From contig KE546973.1 of assembly GCA_000442125.1 (NCBI GenBank), positions 744,001 to 808,000 on the forward strand: a stretch of 64,000 nt of DNA, read 5' to 3'. Both the position numbers and the translations under genes were made by a program. The number at the start of each line of letters is the position of its first letter. The first letter of the stretch is position 1. Under the pieces are notes generated by a model. That model saw only the letters and a program-made list of their open reading frames with translations. It was not told where the DNA came from and did no database searches. The DNA is from Opeltia flavorubescens (lineage: Eukaryota; Ascomycota; Lecanoromycetes; Teloschistales; Teloschistaceae). Of the stretch, positions 45,124 to 56,409 are shown piece after piece.

Positions 45124-47080
45124 ATGACCACCGCCGACGTCCGTGATATGCTTGGCTTGGCAAGCGACGCTCAGCCTCGAATTCGGCCTCCAAAAAAAGC
45201 AAAGCAGGAGGTCAAAGGGAGGAGGCCTGGTCAGCTTCTTTATTCGCAAATGTATTGGGACCCGAGCTAAATTAATGCAGGAGGTCTTGAGCGAGAAATA
45301 GTCGCGCTTCATGGCGACCGACCTGCTCCACCTTTAGCGATCAATGAGGTTGTCAAATACAAAGAAAAGCCTCGACGCCCACAACGGATACGTCACTGGT
45401 TAGCTGCTTGAATAGAAACTTCTCCTTGATCCATAACACTGCTGACGATTCTCTAGGGAACTCACACCCTTTAAGAACCAGGCCCGGAAAGATGGCCTAA
45501 TATTGAAACACTGGCATTGGAGGGACGATGTAAATACTACAGCACTTCCATCTACTCCAGCGGATTCTCATGCCGCGTCCGAAGAGCAAGATGAGCGCAT
45601 TATGAAACCTGGTACAGAATACCCCTATGCCAAATACGACATTCGAGTAAATAAGCCAAGCTACAACCAAGAACAGTATGACACGAAGTTACGGAGTGAG
45701 AACTGGACCAAAGACGAGACAGACTATCTTGTGGACTTGGCTTGCGAATTCGATCTTCGCTGGGTGATCATCGCGGATCGCTATGACTACAAGGCCTCTC
45801 AACCGATCCATGAGGGAAACTCTATGCCTATGACGGTCCCAAACAGACATAGGACAATGGAGGACCTAAAAGCTCGCTACTACCAGGTTGCTGCCATTGC
45901 AATGGCGCTGGTTAATCCATTGACGAGCATGTCCGAGTCGGAATTTGCAGTTCATGAGAAAATGACCAAATTTAATCCTGTTGTGGAAACCAAGAGGAAG
46001 CAATTCGCTGAAAGCATGCTCTTGAGATCACAAGAAGAAGTGCAGGAAGAGGAAACACTTTTGCTGGAGTTGAAACGTATCGTCAAGAACGAGGAGAAAT
46101 TTATCCAAGAGCGCCAAGAAATCTACGCCCGGCTTGAGACGGTTCCAAGCCAGGGCAGTGCAGCCGTGAACAGGTCTTATGAGGGTCTAAGTCAACTTTT
46201 AAAGCAACTCATGGAGGCTGAAAGGAACAAGCGCAAACGAATGCTTGGTGACGGGTCGTCTACCCCCGCGAACGGAGCTTCTGGTCCAAACGCTAGTGGC
46301 CCCGGGGATCGTGGCCAGCGGCAATCGATAGGAGGTCCAGATAAGAGAGCCTCTCTCTCAGCGTCTCAGGGGCAACGTCAGCTCAATGCACGGGATGAAG
46401 CTAGATATGGGGTTGTCCATCATGAACGCCTCACTGCTGGCGTACAATTCCGGCATGAGAGAGTCGTGAAGCTCTCGCAAGCCAAATCGAATGCACAAAC
46501 CACAAAGATCGCCGCTGCACTTACAGAACTCGGAATTCCTGCCCGTATGTACATGCCCACGGCCAAAACAACCAATGAGTATGAACGGCTCATCCAGAAC
46601 ATTAATGTTCTCCTTGATGTACGTAAGCTGAGTGAGAAGATTGATACCGAGATCAGGGTCTTGAAAGCGCAACTGGAACCGAAGGAGCCTCAGGATGACG
46701 ATGTCGAGATGAAATCACCCAATCATCAGACGGAGGAGCAAGCTGCGGACGCCGCTGTTGATGAAGAGGCGGATGCGGATGCGGACGCAGAAGTTGAAGA
46801 GCAGGAAGGCCCTGAGAAAGATCAAGATAGCAATGGAAATGATGAGAGTGACCAAGAAAGCCAATCCAAAATTGACGGCGACGATCACGACGACGATGAA
46901 AGCCCGGTAGGGCGTGAGAGAGGAGACGTAGCCGATGACTCTGAGGAGGATAGTCCAGATGACGACCAGTCAGCACAGGACAGTCCGTCCAGGACGACAA
47001 GACGTCCAAGTGGACGTAAACGAAGTGCAAGTTTAATAAGTAGCGTCAGTAACAAGAGTACGAAAAAGCAAAGAAAGTAA
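45124..47080 (+). CDS. SWC4: SWR1/NuA4 subunit Swc4 (DMAP1 homologue)
   Basis: Three exons (45124-45229, 45281-45398, 45457-47080) encode 615 residues; the introns are 51 and 58 bases. The start MTTADVRDMLGL and WELTPFKNQARKDGLILKHW match fungal Swc4. A SANT/Myb-like module covers about residues 130-235 (ENWTKDETDYLVDLACEFD ... DLKARYYQV), followed by a coiled region and a C-terminal DMAP1 block (GVQFRHERVVKLSQ ... LGIPARMYMPTAKT). The last 130 residues are strongly acidic, then basic (RPSGRKRSASL). Swc4 is shared by the SWR1 H2A.Z exchanger and the NuA4 histone acetyltransferase in the nucleus. It sits 281 bases from the divergent p24 gene. I see no frame problem. Confidence 0.93.
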
Positions 47081-47542
47081 TTAGTAATAATTCAATACTC
47101 ATAAGACGTTATCATTACTACTCTATGGCTGCTCTCTAATCCATCATAATCTGACTCGTGAATTGACTTCACAAGCAGTCCCCATCTCAATGCAGTTTAT
47201 GTATCAAAAAGGGCCTGCGGAGCTTGCTTCGATGATCGACATCCCAGAAGCTAAACTTCGAAGCCATGAAGTTGCATAGCCAACTCCGTAAGCATGACAT
47301 CGATCGACTATTAATGACAGCGTCGTGTGCTGCAGAGGGAATAGAGGACTGAGGTAAGTGACGTATGATTGATTTTACCTCGGCTCAGCGAAAACGGCTG
47401 GACTACCATCCCGTCCATCACGGTCCAAAAAGCTGAAGATATATGCAGTGGGGAGGAGCCCAAAACCGATAAATCGCCCTGGAAATGTTCCAGGAAATTT
47501 GGCTCGCCTCTATTTCCTGACAGCACCCACGGTAAAGCAACA
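47081..47542. other. Intergenic region SWC4-acyl-CoA oxidase
   Basis: Promoter of the acyl-CoA oxidase gene. It holds one CCTCGG hexamer (separate entry). The oxidase frame is open upstream to 47369, but the extra residues look unlike the family. Confidence 0.5.
47378..47383 (+). promoter_or_regulatory. Candidate fatty-acid response element (CCTCGG)
   Basis: CCTCGG, 160 bases before the acyl-CoA oxidase ATG. In Aspergillus nidulans the Zn2Cys6 factors FarA and FarB bind CCTCGG in promoters of beta-oxidation and peroxisomal genes. The match fits the function of the gene, but one hexamer in this gap is expected by chance in about one case in four or five. Confidence 0.4.
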
Positions 47543-49803
47543 ATGGCTCCTCCATCATGGGTAACCAGGCTTCGACCCTCAGATCCACAGGGTCCACAGC
47601 TATTAGAGCAGGAACGTAGTCAATCCAATCTTCCAGTCGAAAAACTGTCAGAGTTTCTCTTTACAAAGGATGTCCTCAATCGACAGGACAGAATCCTGAA
47701 CATCCTTACCTCAGAGAAGGTGTTCGACAAATCACAGAATTACTTCGACGGTCGTGTCGAACGCTTCCGAACGGCTCTGGCCCGTCAGAAGCGCTTGCAA
47801 CAGCTGTCTGTGAAGCACAAATGGTCAAAAGACGAGTACGTCATGGCATCCGAGCTCATCAGCGAGCCAGGCCCGTACGGACTCCATGTTAGCATGTTTC
47901 TGGTGCGCATTCATTGACCACTTGACGATCTCTGACTAAAGCAATGACCACGACCACAGATCACCCTTAGAGACCAAGGAACTCCAGAGCAACATGAGCT
48001 TTTCTTGAAGAAAGCTGAACGATATGAATATATTGGATGTTACGCACAGACGGAGCTCGGACATGGATCAAATGTGAGAGGTTTAGAAACAACGGCTACG
48101 TGGAACCCTCATGACAAGACCTTCACGATACATTCTCCCCATCTGACGGCTTCCAAATGGTGGATTGGTTCCCTGGGACGAACGGCGAACCATGCGGTCG
48201 TAATGGCGCAATTGATCATCGATGGGAAAGGTTACGGGCCCCACCCATTTGTTGTTCAGATCAGAGATCTGAAGACTCACGAGCCCCTGGAGAACGTGTA
48301 TGTCGGCGACATTGGCCCTAAATTTGGATATAACACAATGGACAACGGATACCTGCTCCTTAACAATCTAAAGGTGCCGCACGTAAATATGCTTGCTAGG
48401 TATTCGAGTGTGGATCCAAAAACAAACAGATACGTCAAGCCAGCCTCCGCGTCCCTGGTATATGGTACGTTGACTTGGGTTCGAAGCACCATTGTTCTTC
48501 AATCCGGCGGTGTGTTGGCTCGTGGCGTCACAATCGCGACCCGATACGCCGCCGTCCGTCGGCAATTCCAAGATCGAGATGCCAAAGAATGGGAGACCGG
48601 TGAGAATCAAGTGCTGAATTACACGATGGTTCAGGTCCGCTTGCTTCCCCTGCTTGCAGCCACTTTCGCCTTGCATTTCACCGGTCGTGGAATGATGAAG
48701 CTGTACGAGGAGAACCAGAAGAAGATGGCCGCTGACGCAGGAAAGCTGGCATCTACGGATCGTGGTCCAAGCCCGGAAGAACTGTTCCCTAGTACGGATC
48801 TGCTGGCCGACCTGCATGCGACTTCGTGCGGATTGAAGGCGCTGGCAAGCACGACGGCCGCAGAGGGGCTTGAGGTCTGCAGGAGAGCATGTGGAGGTCA
48901 TGGCTACAGCAGTTTCAGTGGCATAGGGTCGTGGTACGCCGACTATTTACCAACTACAACGTGGGAGGTAAGTTTATGTGCGGGCGATGATTCCTCAATC
49001 TTGGTCATCTCGGGACGCGCAATCGCTCTTTCGGCCTGCTCTGAGTAAAAATGCTAACTACATGGCTTGCATAGGGAGACAATTACATGCTGACTCAGCA
49101 AGTTGCAAGATATCTCCTGAAGTCAGCTCGGACAGTTCTCAGTGGCCAGGCTTCAGATAACGATACGACCACCATTTTCAGGTACTTCCTGGAGCGACGG
49201 GATATGGGTGCCGCTTTTGACGTTCTCGGACGTGACGAAGACATCGTAGCAGCATTCGCATGGCGCGCATCTTTCTTAACATTCGAAGCTCTAAAACACC
49301 GAGATGAGGACAAGAATTCTTGGAATAGCTTGCTGGTCGATTTTTGGAGACTGAGTACAGCGCATTCGCAGTATCTAATTGTAAAGAACTTCTACGAAGC
49401 TCTACGGTCGAAGAACGTCTCCAATGAGCTGGACACGGAAACCATCGGTTTGCTGCACCGACTTTTCAGACTGTATGCTTTACATACCTTGGAGAGAGAG
49501 GCCTCCGAGTTCTTCTCTTCCAGCGCTGTCACCGTCCGCCAGATCCAATTAGCAAGGACCAAAGCCGTAATGAAATTGCTGGAAGAGATCAGACCTCATG
49601 CTATCAGACTGGTCGATGCATGGCGTATCCCTGATTGGCAGCTTGACAGTAGTTTGGGCAGGTACGACGGCCGGGTATATGAAGACTTGTTTCATCGAGC
49701 GAGTGAATTGAATCCGCTGAATGCATTAACCGTTGATCCATACCCAGAGTCAGAAGTGTTGATCAAAAGAGACGATACTGAAAGATTTAAAAGCAAATTA
49801 TGA
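47543..49803 (+). CDS. POX1: Peroxisomal acyl-CoA oxidase
   Basis: Three exons (47543-47902, 47960-48967, 49075-49803) encode 698 residues; the introns are 57 and 107 bases. The protein ends in SKL, a perfect PTS1, so it goes to peroxisomes. It oxidises acyl-CoA to trans-2-enoyl-CoA with FAD and passes electrons to oxygen, giving hydrogen peroxide, the first step of beta-oxidation. The FAD/substrate region shows CYAQTELGHGSNVRGLET and SKWWIGSLGRTANHAVVMAQ, and the C-terminal part has RRACGGHGYS and DYLPTTTWEGDNYMLTQQ, all standard for the family. The length matches yeast and plant enzymes. Start choice: ATG at 47543 gives MAPPSWVTRLRP; the upstream extension of the frame is not conserved-looking. 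Confidence 0.95.
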
Positions 49804-52800
49804 GCCATGCGGTATGTAATATGACGAAATTTGTTTGTATATAGCACATGCAACGCGTTAGAGAGCACAAATTGCACCAACGACTAAAATCCGACACTAG
49901 AAGTCATAGCTGACCGTGTCTTTAACTAAAGAAATGCAATGATAATACCACCGACTCGTCCATTCATGACAGTCGTTCAAACTATGGACTCACCCTTGCA
50001 AAGATAGAGTTCAAAACGCGTAATTGTGGATCAATCCTAGAGAGTAGGCTGGTTCAAGCCTAGCCTCTAAGACGAATTGACTCGTGCTCAGGTTCGTTAC
50101 TCGCATATCGTCGCGAAGGTCGATCACGATGCAAGTACTGTAAGGTCCCCTGTCAATGACCAAAAAGCGCGCTCATGATACTTCCAATCTTGACAGGAGA
50201 GCCTTGCAACGTAGATGTATGGTCCGGGATGCTGCTTCCACGAAGCTATCGGAACAAGAGAATTTGGACCGGATCTCGATCCTGCACCAGGCGGGGAATA
50301 ACCCGGTGAGGCTTGCCGCTTGAGCAGTATACTGCGGTTCCTTTCGCGTACAGATGGACCCACTCTGTGGATGGAGAGCTGAGGTCGAGGTTGGCCTATA
50401 TCGGTATCAGTGTCTACATCCCGAACAGTAGCGAGAGCTGCACAGCTGGTAGTCGGAAAATGGCTTTTCCCACCGGAATAAAAGGATCGGTGGCCGGGCC
50501 GCATGGACTCCACGGAGGTTGATGGCGAGAATCTTTGATAGGTTGAGTCCATGTGGACGCACGGCCCATATTGGGTAAATGCCACCACTGGGCTGCCGCG
50601 CCTCGTACCACGATTCACATCCTCTTCGCAGTCGCTGAGCTGACCAATATTCGCCATTTAGGACGACTGGGAGTGGAGAGAGAGGAGCATCCAGCCCGAA
50701 GGCGCACGTGCCTTCACTTCGTTCCGAACGTGATCGTGAGCGACAGAGAGGAGTGTGCCGACTCTCTCTATGTCGATCTCAGCAGCAGGGACTGGTATTC
50801 ATGCACTTAGATAGCATTCCCTGACGACATCGCCCTGCACGTTTCTGCCGGATGGGTGACCTGTGTTTTTTGCTCTCGGCGTAGAGTAGCTTGAATGCAT
50901 CTCTTGTGTTGGGTGATTCCAAATGTGGCGTGAATATGATAATACAGTCCACCTGTAAGAACATTTTTGTCCTTCTCGCAGAGAGCAATGGCTCGACAAT
51001 CTGGTAAGACTGATATTTCATCCACCATACTCGGCTTGCTTCAATGGGCCCTCGCTTGCTGTTGCGGCAAGGCTGCGAATGGCGGACTATGGGTCTCGTA
51101 CATAGAATAAGGTGGAGATGCATACAAACTCTCGTCGTCAAGGTGCTATCAACGCCTTGCGAGGTCACACAAGATGCGGGAAGTAGGAAGGCAGGGAGCA
51201 TGGTTTGTAATAACAAAGTGGACTCGAAAGATTGCAGCCCAAAGCCATCAAAACTTATCATGCTGCCCAGCCGGTCTGATGAGGCAATGATCAGCTCCAG
51301 ACATGATCAGAACCGGGTTTCTCGTCAGCATTGACAGGACCCGGGTTCAGCCTTGTAAACACGCACGAATCCCAGCCTTTCGGTAACCTATTGAATGACA
51401 GACAGGCGCCCCAATACTTAGCTGCAGCTTTCGAGGCTCAGACGAGACTGTTATGCGGGTGATACATCGTCTTTTCTCCGACGTCCGTCCAAAGGCTCGC
51501 GATGTTTACCGTATTTAGTATTTTGGGCACACTGTACGACTTGGTGTCGCCGTCCCGGCTTCCAGAAACCAGCTACACCGTCTATTGCTACCCGTCATCT
51601 AGCGACGTGAGGCGCTACAGGCTTATCCTGACACCTCGAGCAGTATTGTTGTCATGAGCAGTTGACATGAGCGAAGCCGTAAGTTGTGGTGGCGTATTGC
51701 TCGAATCTCGATTCCCGGATTCATCCGGCAAGGAAGGTTTCGTCAATGGGACACATTCAATATCAATACCCACATTCACGCAGTGTCAGATCCATACAGT
51801 TCACGAATTGGATGCCCAGATTCGATCTCAGGTACCGTTGAAGCAGATACCGTATTCCCATGATGAATACAAGTCATTCAAACTACCGAAATTTCCGCCT
51901 CATTCTAAGCATTCGACCATTACGGCTAATCCGGATCCCGGGGCACAGACTAATCCCCAAGGATCTTCCAAGGGGCGCAGTGGCGTGCAAGATCGCTGTT
52001 CACCGCGTGGCCTTCGCATGCTGCGCCGGGCGCTTCCACCTCATTGGTACGGGGGTTGCCGCGGTCTTTCCCCAGACCCAGACGTGATACGATTTCAGCT
52101 TACGGCAAGACTTCCCTGTTTCGTGACCAATCCTTTGGGCAAACACTTGCCTTACGAACCGGCAACGGTTTTAAAGTGGGTTTAGCTTCTTCCTCCCAGC
52201 CGTCGGTCCCAAGGGGGCACTGGCCACTGGTCACTGGTCGCCAGCATGCTTCAAAATGTGGTGACGTTGGATGGGAGACATTTGGATGGTTCATGGCGAG
52301 CGAATGACCAATAGGGTGCAAGTGGATGCCTTGTTGCCGGATCACAGGGCTCAAAATTGAGCATTGCAAGCGGTGGTACACTTGGCAATAACAATTATCA
52401 TGGGGCATGGATGGTACGGTGGATGGGAAAGTTTCGCCCCTGGCCTTGTCTGGCTTCATCTCGTCTTCGATTCACCGCTACTTGCTCGGAAGCCAATCAC
52501 AGTACGTTCTTTTCGACCCGCGCACGGTGACAGTGATAACGGAATGATGGATTCAGGGTAGCATAGTCAGCATGACACGGTACACTGCCTGGCAGTGCTG
52601 TCGCCGGCTCGAACACATGCAGGTTACTACCGCCCGTAGGATTGTGGACTCTGGCGAGGGTCCAGTGTGTATGAAATTGAAGCAGGAGTACGAAGTAATT
52701 TTAAAGGTTTTATCTAGGAGCAAAGAGTGACATCCCAGGAAGGTTCGAGGCTAAGATGAGCCTAATTGAGTCGACCCGATGCCCCGGGACCAGCAGTCTC

Positions 52801-53668
52801 AAGTTCCTATGAACGCCAAGCAGTACCACGTTTCCAGGTCCGGGATGTGCTCTTTTGGGCTCTAAGATGAGCTCTATTTACCATAGTCTGACCGTTAACC
52901 CGTTAGCCTCATCTCTAGGACCACCTGATCCTGGTTCCACCATCTGGCAATCCCTTTTCTGCACCCTCGACGCAGCTCTGACATCGCCACCACATCCTCA
53001 TCCGTGGCCCTTCCCACATGCCTGGCCTTCTAGCGTCAGGCGGTATAAGATCGATCGTCATGCCGATCCTGATCCCAGGGGTTGTTGCTTGTTCACAAGC
53101 TGCCCACTGGCTCCCCTACTGGCCGGCGGCCACTATTTTACATCTGAGGCTCTCCTACATACCGGTATAGGCAAAGGCGCGGTGAAGGGAAATGGCCTCC
53201 AGGAACCAAATCCCGGATTACTTCCCCCGTCTGAAATGTTCAAATCCGCTCTCTCCTCCGCATCTTCTGAGCACCGCCGTCTTTCGCACCAAGGAAGCAC
53301 GCAAACTTCCCACGGTCATATCCAGCCTTTACCATTGGTTCTCATTGGCCCAATGCCATTGTTCCTTGTTCAAGCTTCTGCTATAAATCTTTTGACCACA
53401 GATACTGCCACCTTCAGATTTATTCCACGCCACCGACCGTTCTCAGTTGCAGCCCGGCTGAACGAGAGCCACAGATCACCATTCTTCCCATACTGAGTGC
53501 ATCATCATCCGTCGCCAACTCAAATAGGTTTTGAGCCTGATCTTGGCTGTTCATCGCCACTGTATACAACGCCGAAGGGTCGAGCCTGACAGCGTCAGCA
53601 AGTTCATGTCAAGGAGATAACATTAAGCCCGGGGTTACCTTCAATACCTAGCCTAGCACATTGGCAAA
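49804..53668. other. Long gene-poor stretch
   Basis: Nearly 3.9 kb without a recognisable gene. Long frames occur: 50124-50657 and 50779-51261 on the minus strand, 51667-52185 and 52855-53496 on the plus strand. They show no known domain, no signal peptide and no splice continuity with each other. They could be lineage-specific genes, decayed genes or chance frames in moderately GC-rich DNA. No LTR, terminal repeat or transposase was seen. Confidence 0.4.
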
Positions 53669-55817
53669 ATGAAGCTGCCCATTATCTTCAACTGCCACCG
53701 ACGTCGACCCGGCAACGTCACCGAGACGCCATTCCCATACCAGCAGCTTTTCATACTCGGTAGGCAAAATCCTTTTGATACCTTGAATTTTAAGAGGTGT
53801 CCCGTCGAGCTGGATTGCTGCTTTGGCCCACGAAAACGTGACCGATCTTGACTTGATATACCTATTCTTTTCTTCATCAGAGCTGTGTTGTGGTGACTGA
53901 CAATCGATATGGAACAGCACTCTGTCGGATATGCGAGCCAATCGCCTTCATGTCGATTTTTCCATATATATATTTCATGATTCGCTCATTCCATGTCACC
54001 ACAAACGAGGACCAGATCAGTCTGTATGCAGGTCTGGTCACTTCCGCCTTTGCGTTCGCAGAGTTCTCGACCGGCGTGTTCTGGGGCAGGCTGAGTGATA
54101 GAATCGGAAGGAAGCCTGTGCTTATAGCGGGCCTCGTTGGGACGTTGCTGAGTATGCTTGTGTTTGGCTTTGCATCAAGTCTACCGGTTGCGCTTTTGGG
54201 GAGAGCTCTTGGAGGAGCGTTAAATGGGTATGGGCCCTGGTTCTCAATTTCCTGCATGAGATTGGGCCCAAGTTTGCTAAAATTATGTGACAGAAATATA
54301 GGGGTCTTGCAGACAACGGTGGCCGAGATTGTCACCGAGAAGGAACATCAGCGTAAGAAGCACGAAGTCCATACGCTTCCGATGTACTAACAGTCAATAG
54401 CTTTTGCTTATTCCATCATGCCATTTGTATGGTCATTCGGGTAAGTCCCGTGCTGATACACCAATATTGATTGTAGCTGATGGCTCGTAGATCCATTCTA
54501 GGTCCCTTGATTGGAGGAGCGCTTGCGGAACCGTGTCTGAATTACCCGCAATTCTTTGCTCCAGGGACGTTGTTTGATCGATATCCGTTCCTACTTCCCA
54601 ATCTGGTCTGCGCCGCGATCCTAGTGGTGGGGATTTTAGTTGGCATTCTCTTCCTCGAGGAGACACACCAGGAGATAAAATATAGACGAGATATTGGACT
54701 AGAGATTGGGCAGAAGCTGCTTGACCGTTTCAACTGGCAGCGGGGACCGAAGTTCTGCGGCAAAGTCAATGACGCCAACTTTGAAGAATCGCGCTCGCTT
54801 TTGGATGACGAGCCTCCCCCTGGGTATCGTACCACGGAAGGGTCTCCGAGATTTCCATCTTCACGGGCTTTGTCGCCCGCGGCTCCTCCGTATACACGTT
54901 CAGCTGTAAGAATTTCGCTCCAAAGCAAGGGCGCATCAACAAGCGTGCAGAAAGCTTTCACGAAACCTGTGATCATCCACATCCTTGGCTATGGAATCCT
55001 TGCGTAGTGAGTCATGGTACGACCTTGAGATCACAGGGCTTTTTTACTGACCCTTGACAGTCACACAATGTCATTCGATCAATTAATACCCATTTTCCTA
55101 AGCAGCAAAGTCTCCACTGCGCCACCAGACCTACCCTTCAGATTCTCCGGTGGTTTTGCCATGAGCTCCAAGCATGAAGGTATCATCATGCTTGCCCAAG
55201 GCCTATACTCCATGTTCGCTCAGGCGATCCTGTTTCCAGTCCTTGCCAGACGGTTTGGTTGCTTAAACATTTACAGAAGTACGGTGATAATGTGGCCTCT
55301 GCTTTACCTCCTGGTACCTTACACTATTCTCTTGCCACGACCATATAACCTGCTTGGAATCTGCTCCTGTCTGCTGTGGCGGACGACTGCGCAGGCGCTG
55401 ACGTTCCCACCCAACAACATCATGCTCACCAATTCCGCGCCTTCGATGCTTGTACTAGGGGCAATCAACGGCGTTGCCGGTTCGACTGCCAGTCTTTGCC
55501 GTGCATTCGGTCCCACGATTACGGGCTTCGTTCACAGCAAGGGACTTAGTGTCGGAGTCTCGGGGCTTAGCTGGTGGGTCACCGGATTCGTCTGTGCGTT
55601 AGGGGCAGCGGAGAGCCTTTGGATGACCGAACCAACCCACAACAATGGCATTACTGATCCAATGGACGAAGAAGCTATGGACGATCGTACCATGATCAAC
55701 CCTCTGTCAATAGATGCGGCAATTGTCGCGGCCACGCGAGAAGAGCGACATGTTACAGACGGCTTCGTCAAGTTGGCAAAAAAGGAAGTACCTCCAGGTC
55801 CCAAACCGGCAAACTGA
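53669..55817 (+). CDS. Major facilitator superfamily transporter (YCR023C/ZIFL type)
   Basis: Six exons (53669-53759, 53918-54227, 54294-54352, 54401-54440, 54491-55003, 55061-55817) encode 589 residues; exons 3 and 4 are only 59 and 40 bases. The MFS signature GRLSDRIGRKPVLIAG lies in the loop after the second span, followed by GRALGGALNGNIGV, typical of the subfamily containing yeast YCR023C and plant zinc-induced facilitators. Twelve spans are expected. A soluble loop of about 110 residues (between SRSLLDDEPPPGYR and KAFTKPVIIH) separates the two halves. The C-terminal 60 residues are hydrophilic. The substrate is unknown; relatives are linked to drug, metal-chelate or organic-anion export. 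Start: ATG at 53669 gives a short tail before FPYQQLFIL. A Zn2Cys6 regulator follows on the same strand. Confidence 0.88.
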
Positions 55818-56409
55818 GTATCTCTGGCAGACACTACGCAATTTATAACGATAACGAATATTACGATCTGTTCTGTACTATATGGGATGCCCATTGCTGT
55901 GTAATGGAACGGGTGATCACTGTAAATAAGGGGTGACTCTGAGCTGGATACACGGGAGAGGCACACAAAGGAGGACATCTGAACTTTTGCGTACATTCGC
56001 TCGGATCGGCAGTCTACTGTGTTTTATATCGCGGCAGCATGCAAACACTTAGCTCTTCATAATTATCGGCTACGATTAGAGATCAATACATCCTTACGCT
56101 TTCGAACAATTATTCGGAGTTACTTGTTCGCACTCTCAATTTGTTGTAGGATGCTTTAAACCTTAGCTTCAATGACATGACGATAAGATAGGGCTGATAA
56201 ATCGGCACTATGGCTGAGGTGCATAAAAGAGCTTCCAAAAAGCTGATAGGCTCGCGGCGTGCTTCCAGAAGCAGTCCGGATGGTAGTAGGGTGACGGCAG
56301 CCGCAATGGCTGTGGTTACCGACGATGATTGCCCCCTGGACGGCCATCGTTGACATCGGAACTCGCTGACGCTGCCCTTCAATTCGGCCGCCGTTACTCT
56401 CGAGTCCTG
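55818..56409. other. Intergenic region MFS-Zn2Cys6 regulator
   Basis: Promoter of the regulator. A frame starting at ATG 56210 stops before the regulator's ATG and has no features. Confidence 0.45.

Noticed and set aside
50048-50066. tRNA-like T-arm (GGTTCAAGCC with flanking stem)
   Set aside because: No A box, acceptor stem or anticodon arm could be placed upstream.
50124-51261. Reverse frames of 177 and 160 codons
   Set aside because: No domain, no splice link between them, and competing forward frames in the same interval.
51667-52185. Forward 172-codon frame with ATG
   Set aside because: Composition looks random, no motif, and a reverse frame overlaps its end.
52855-53496. Forward 213-codon frame before the MFS gene
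   Set aside because: Pro/Ser/His-rich without a conserved feature; more likely promoter DNA of the transporter gene.
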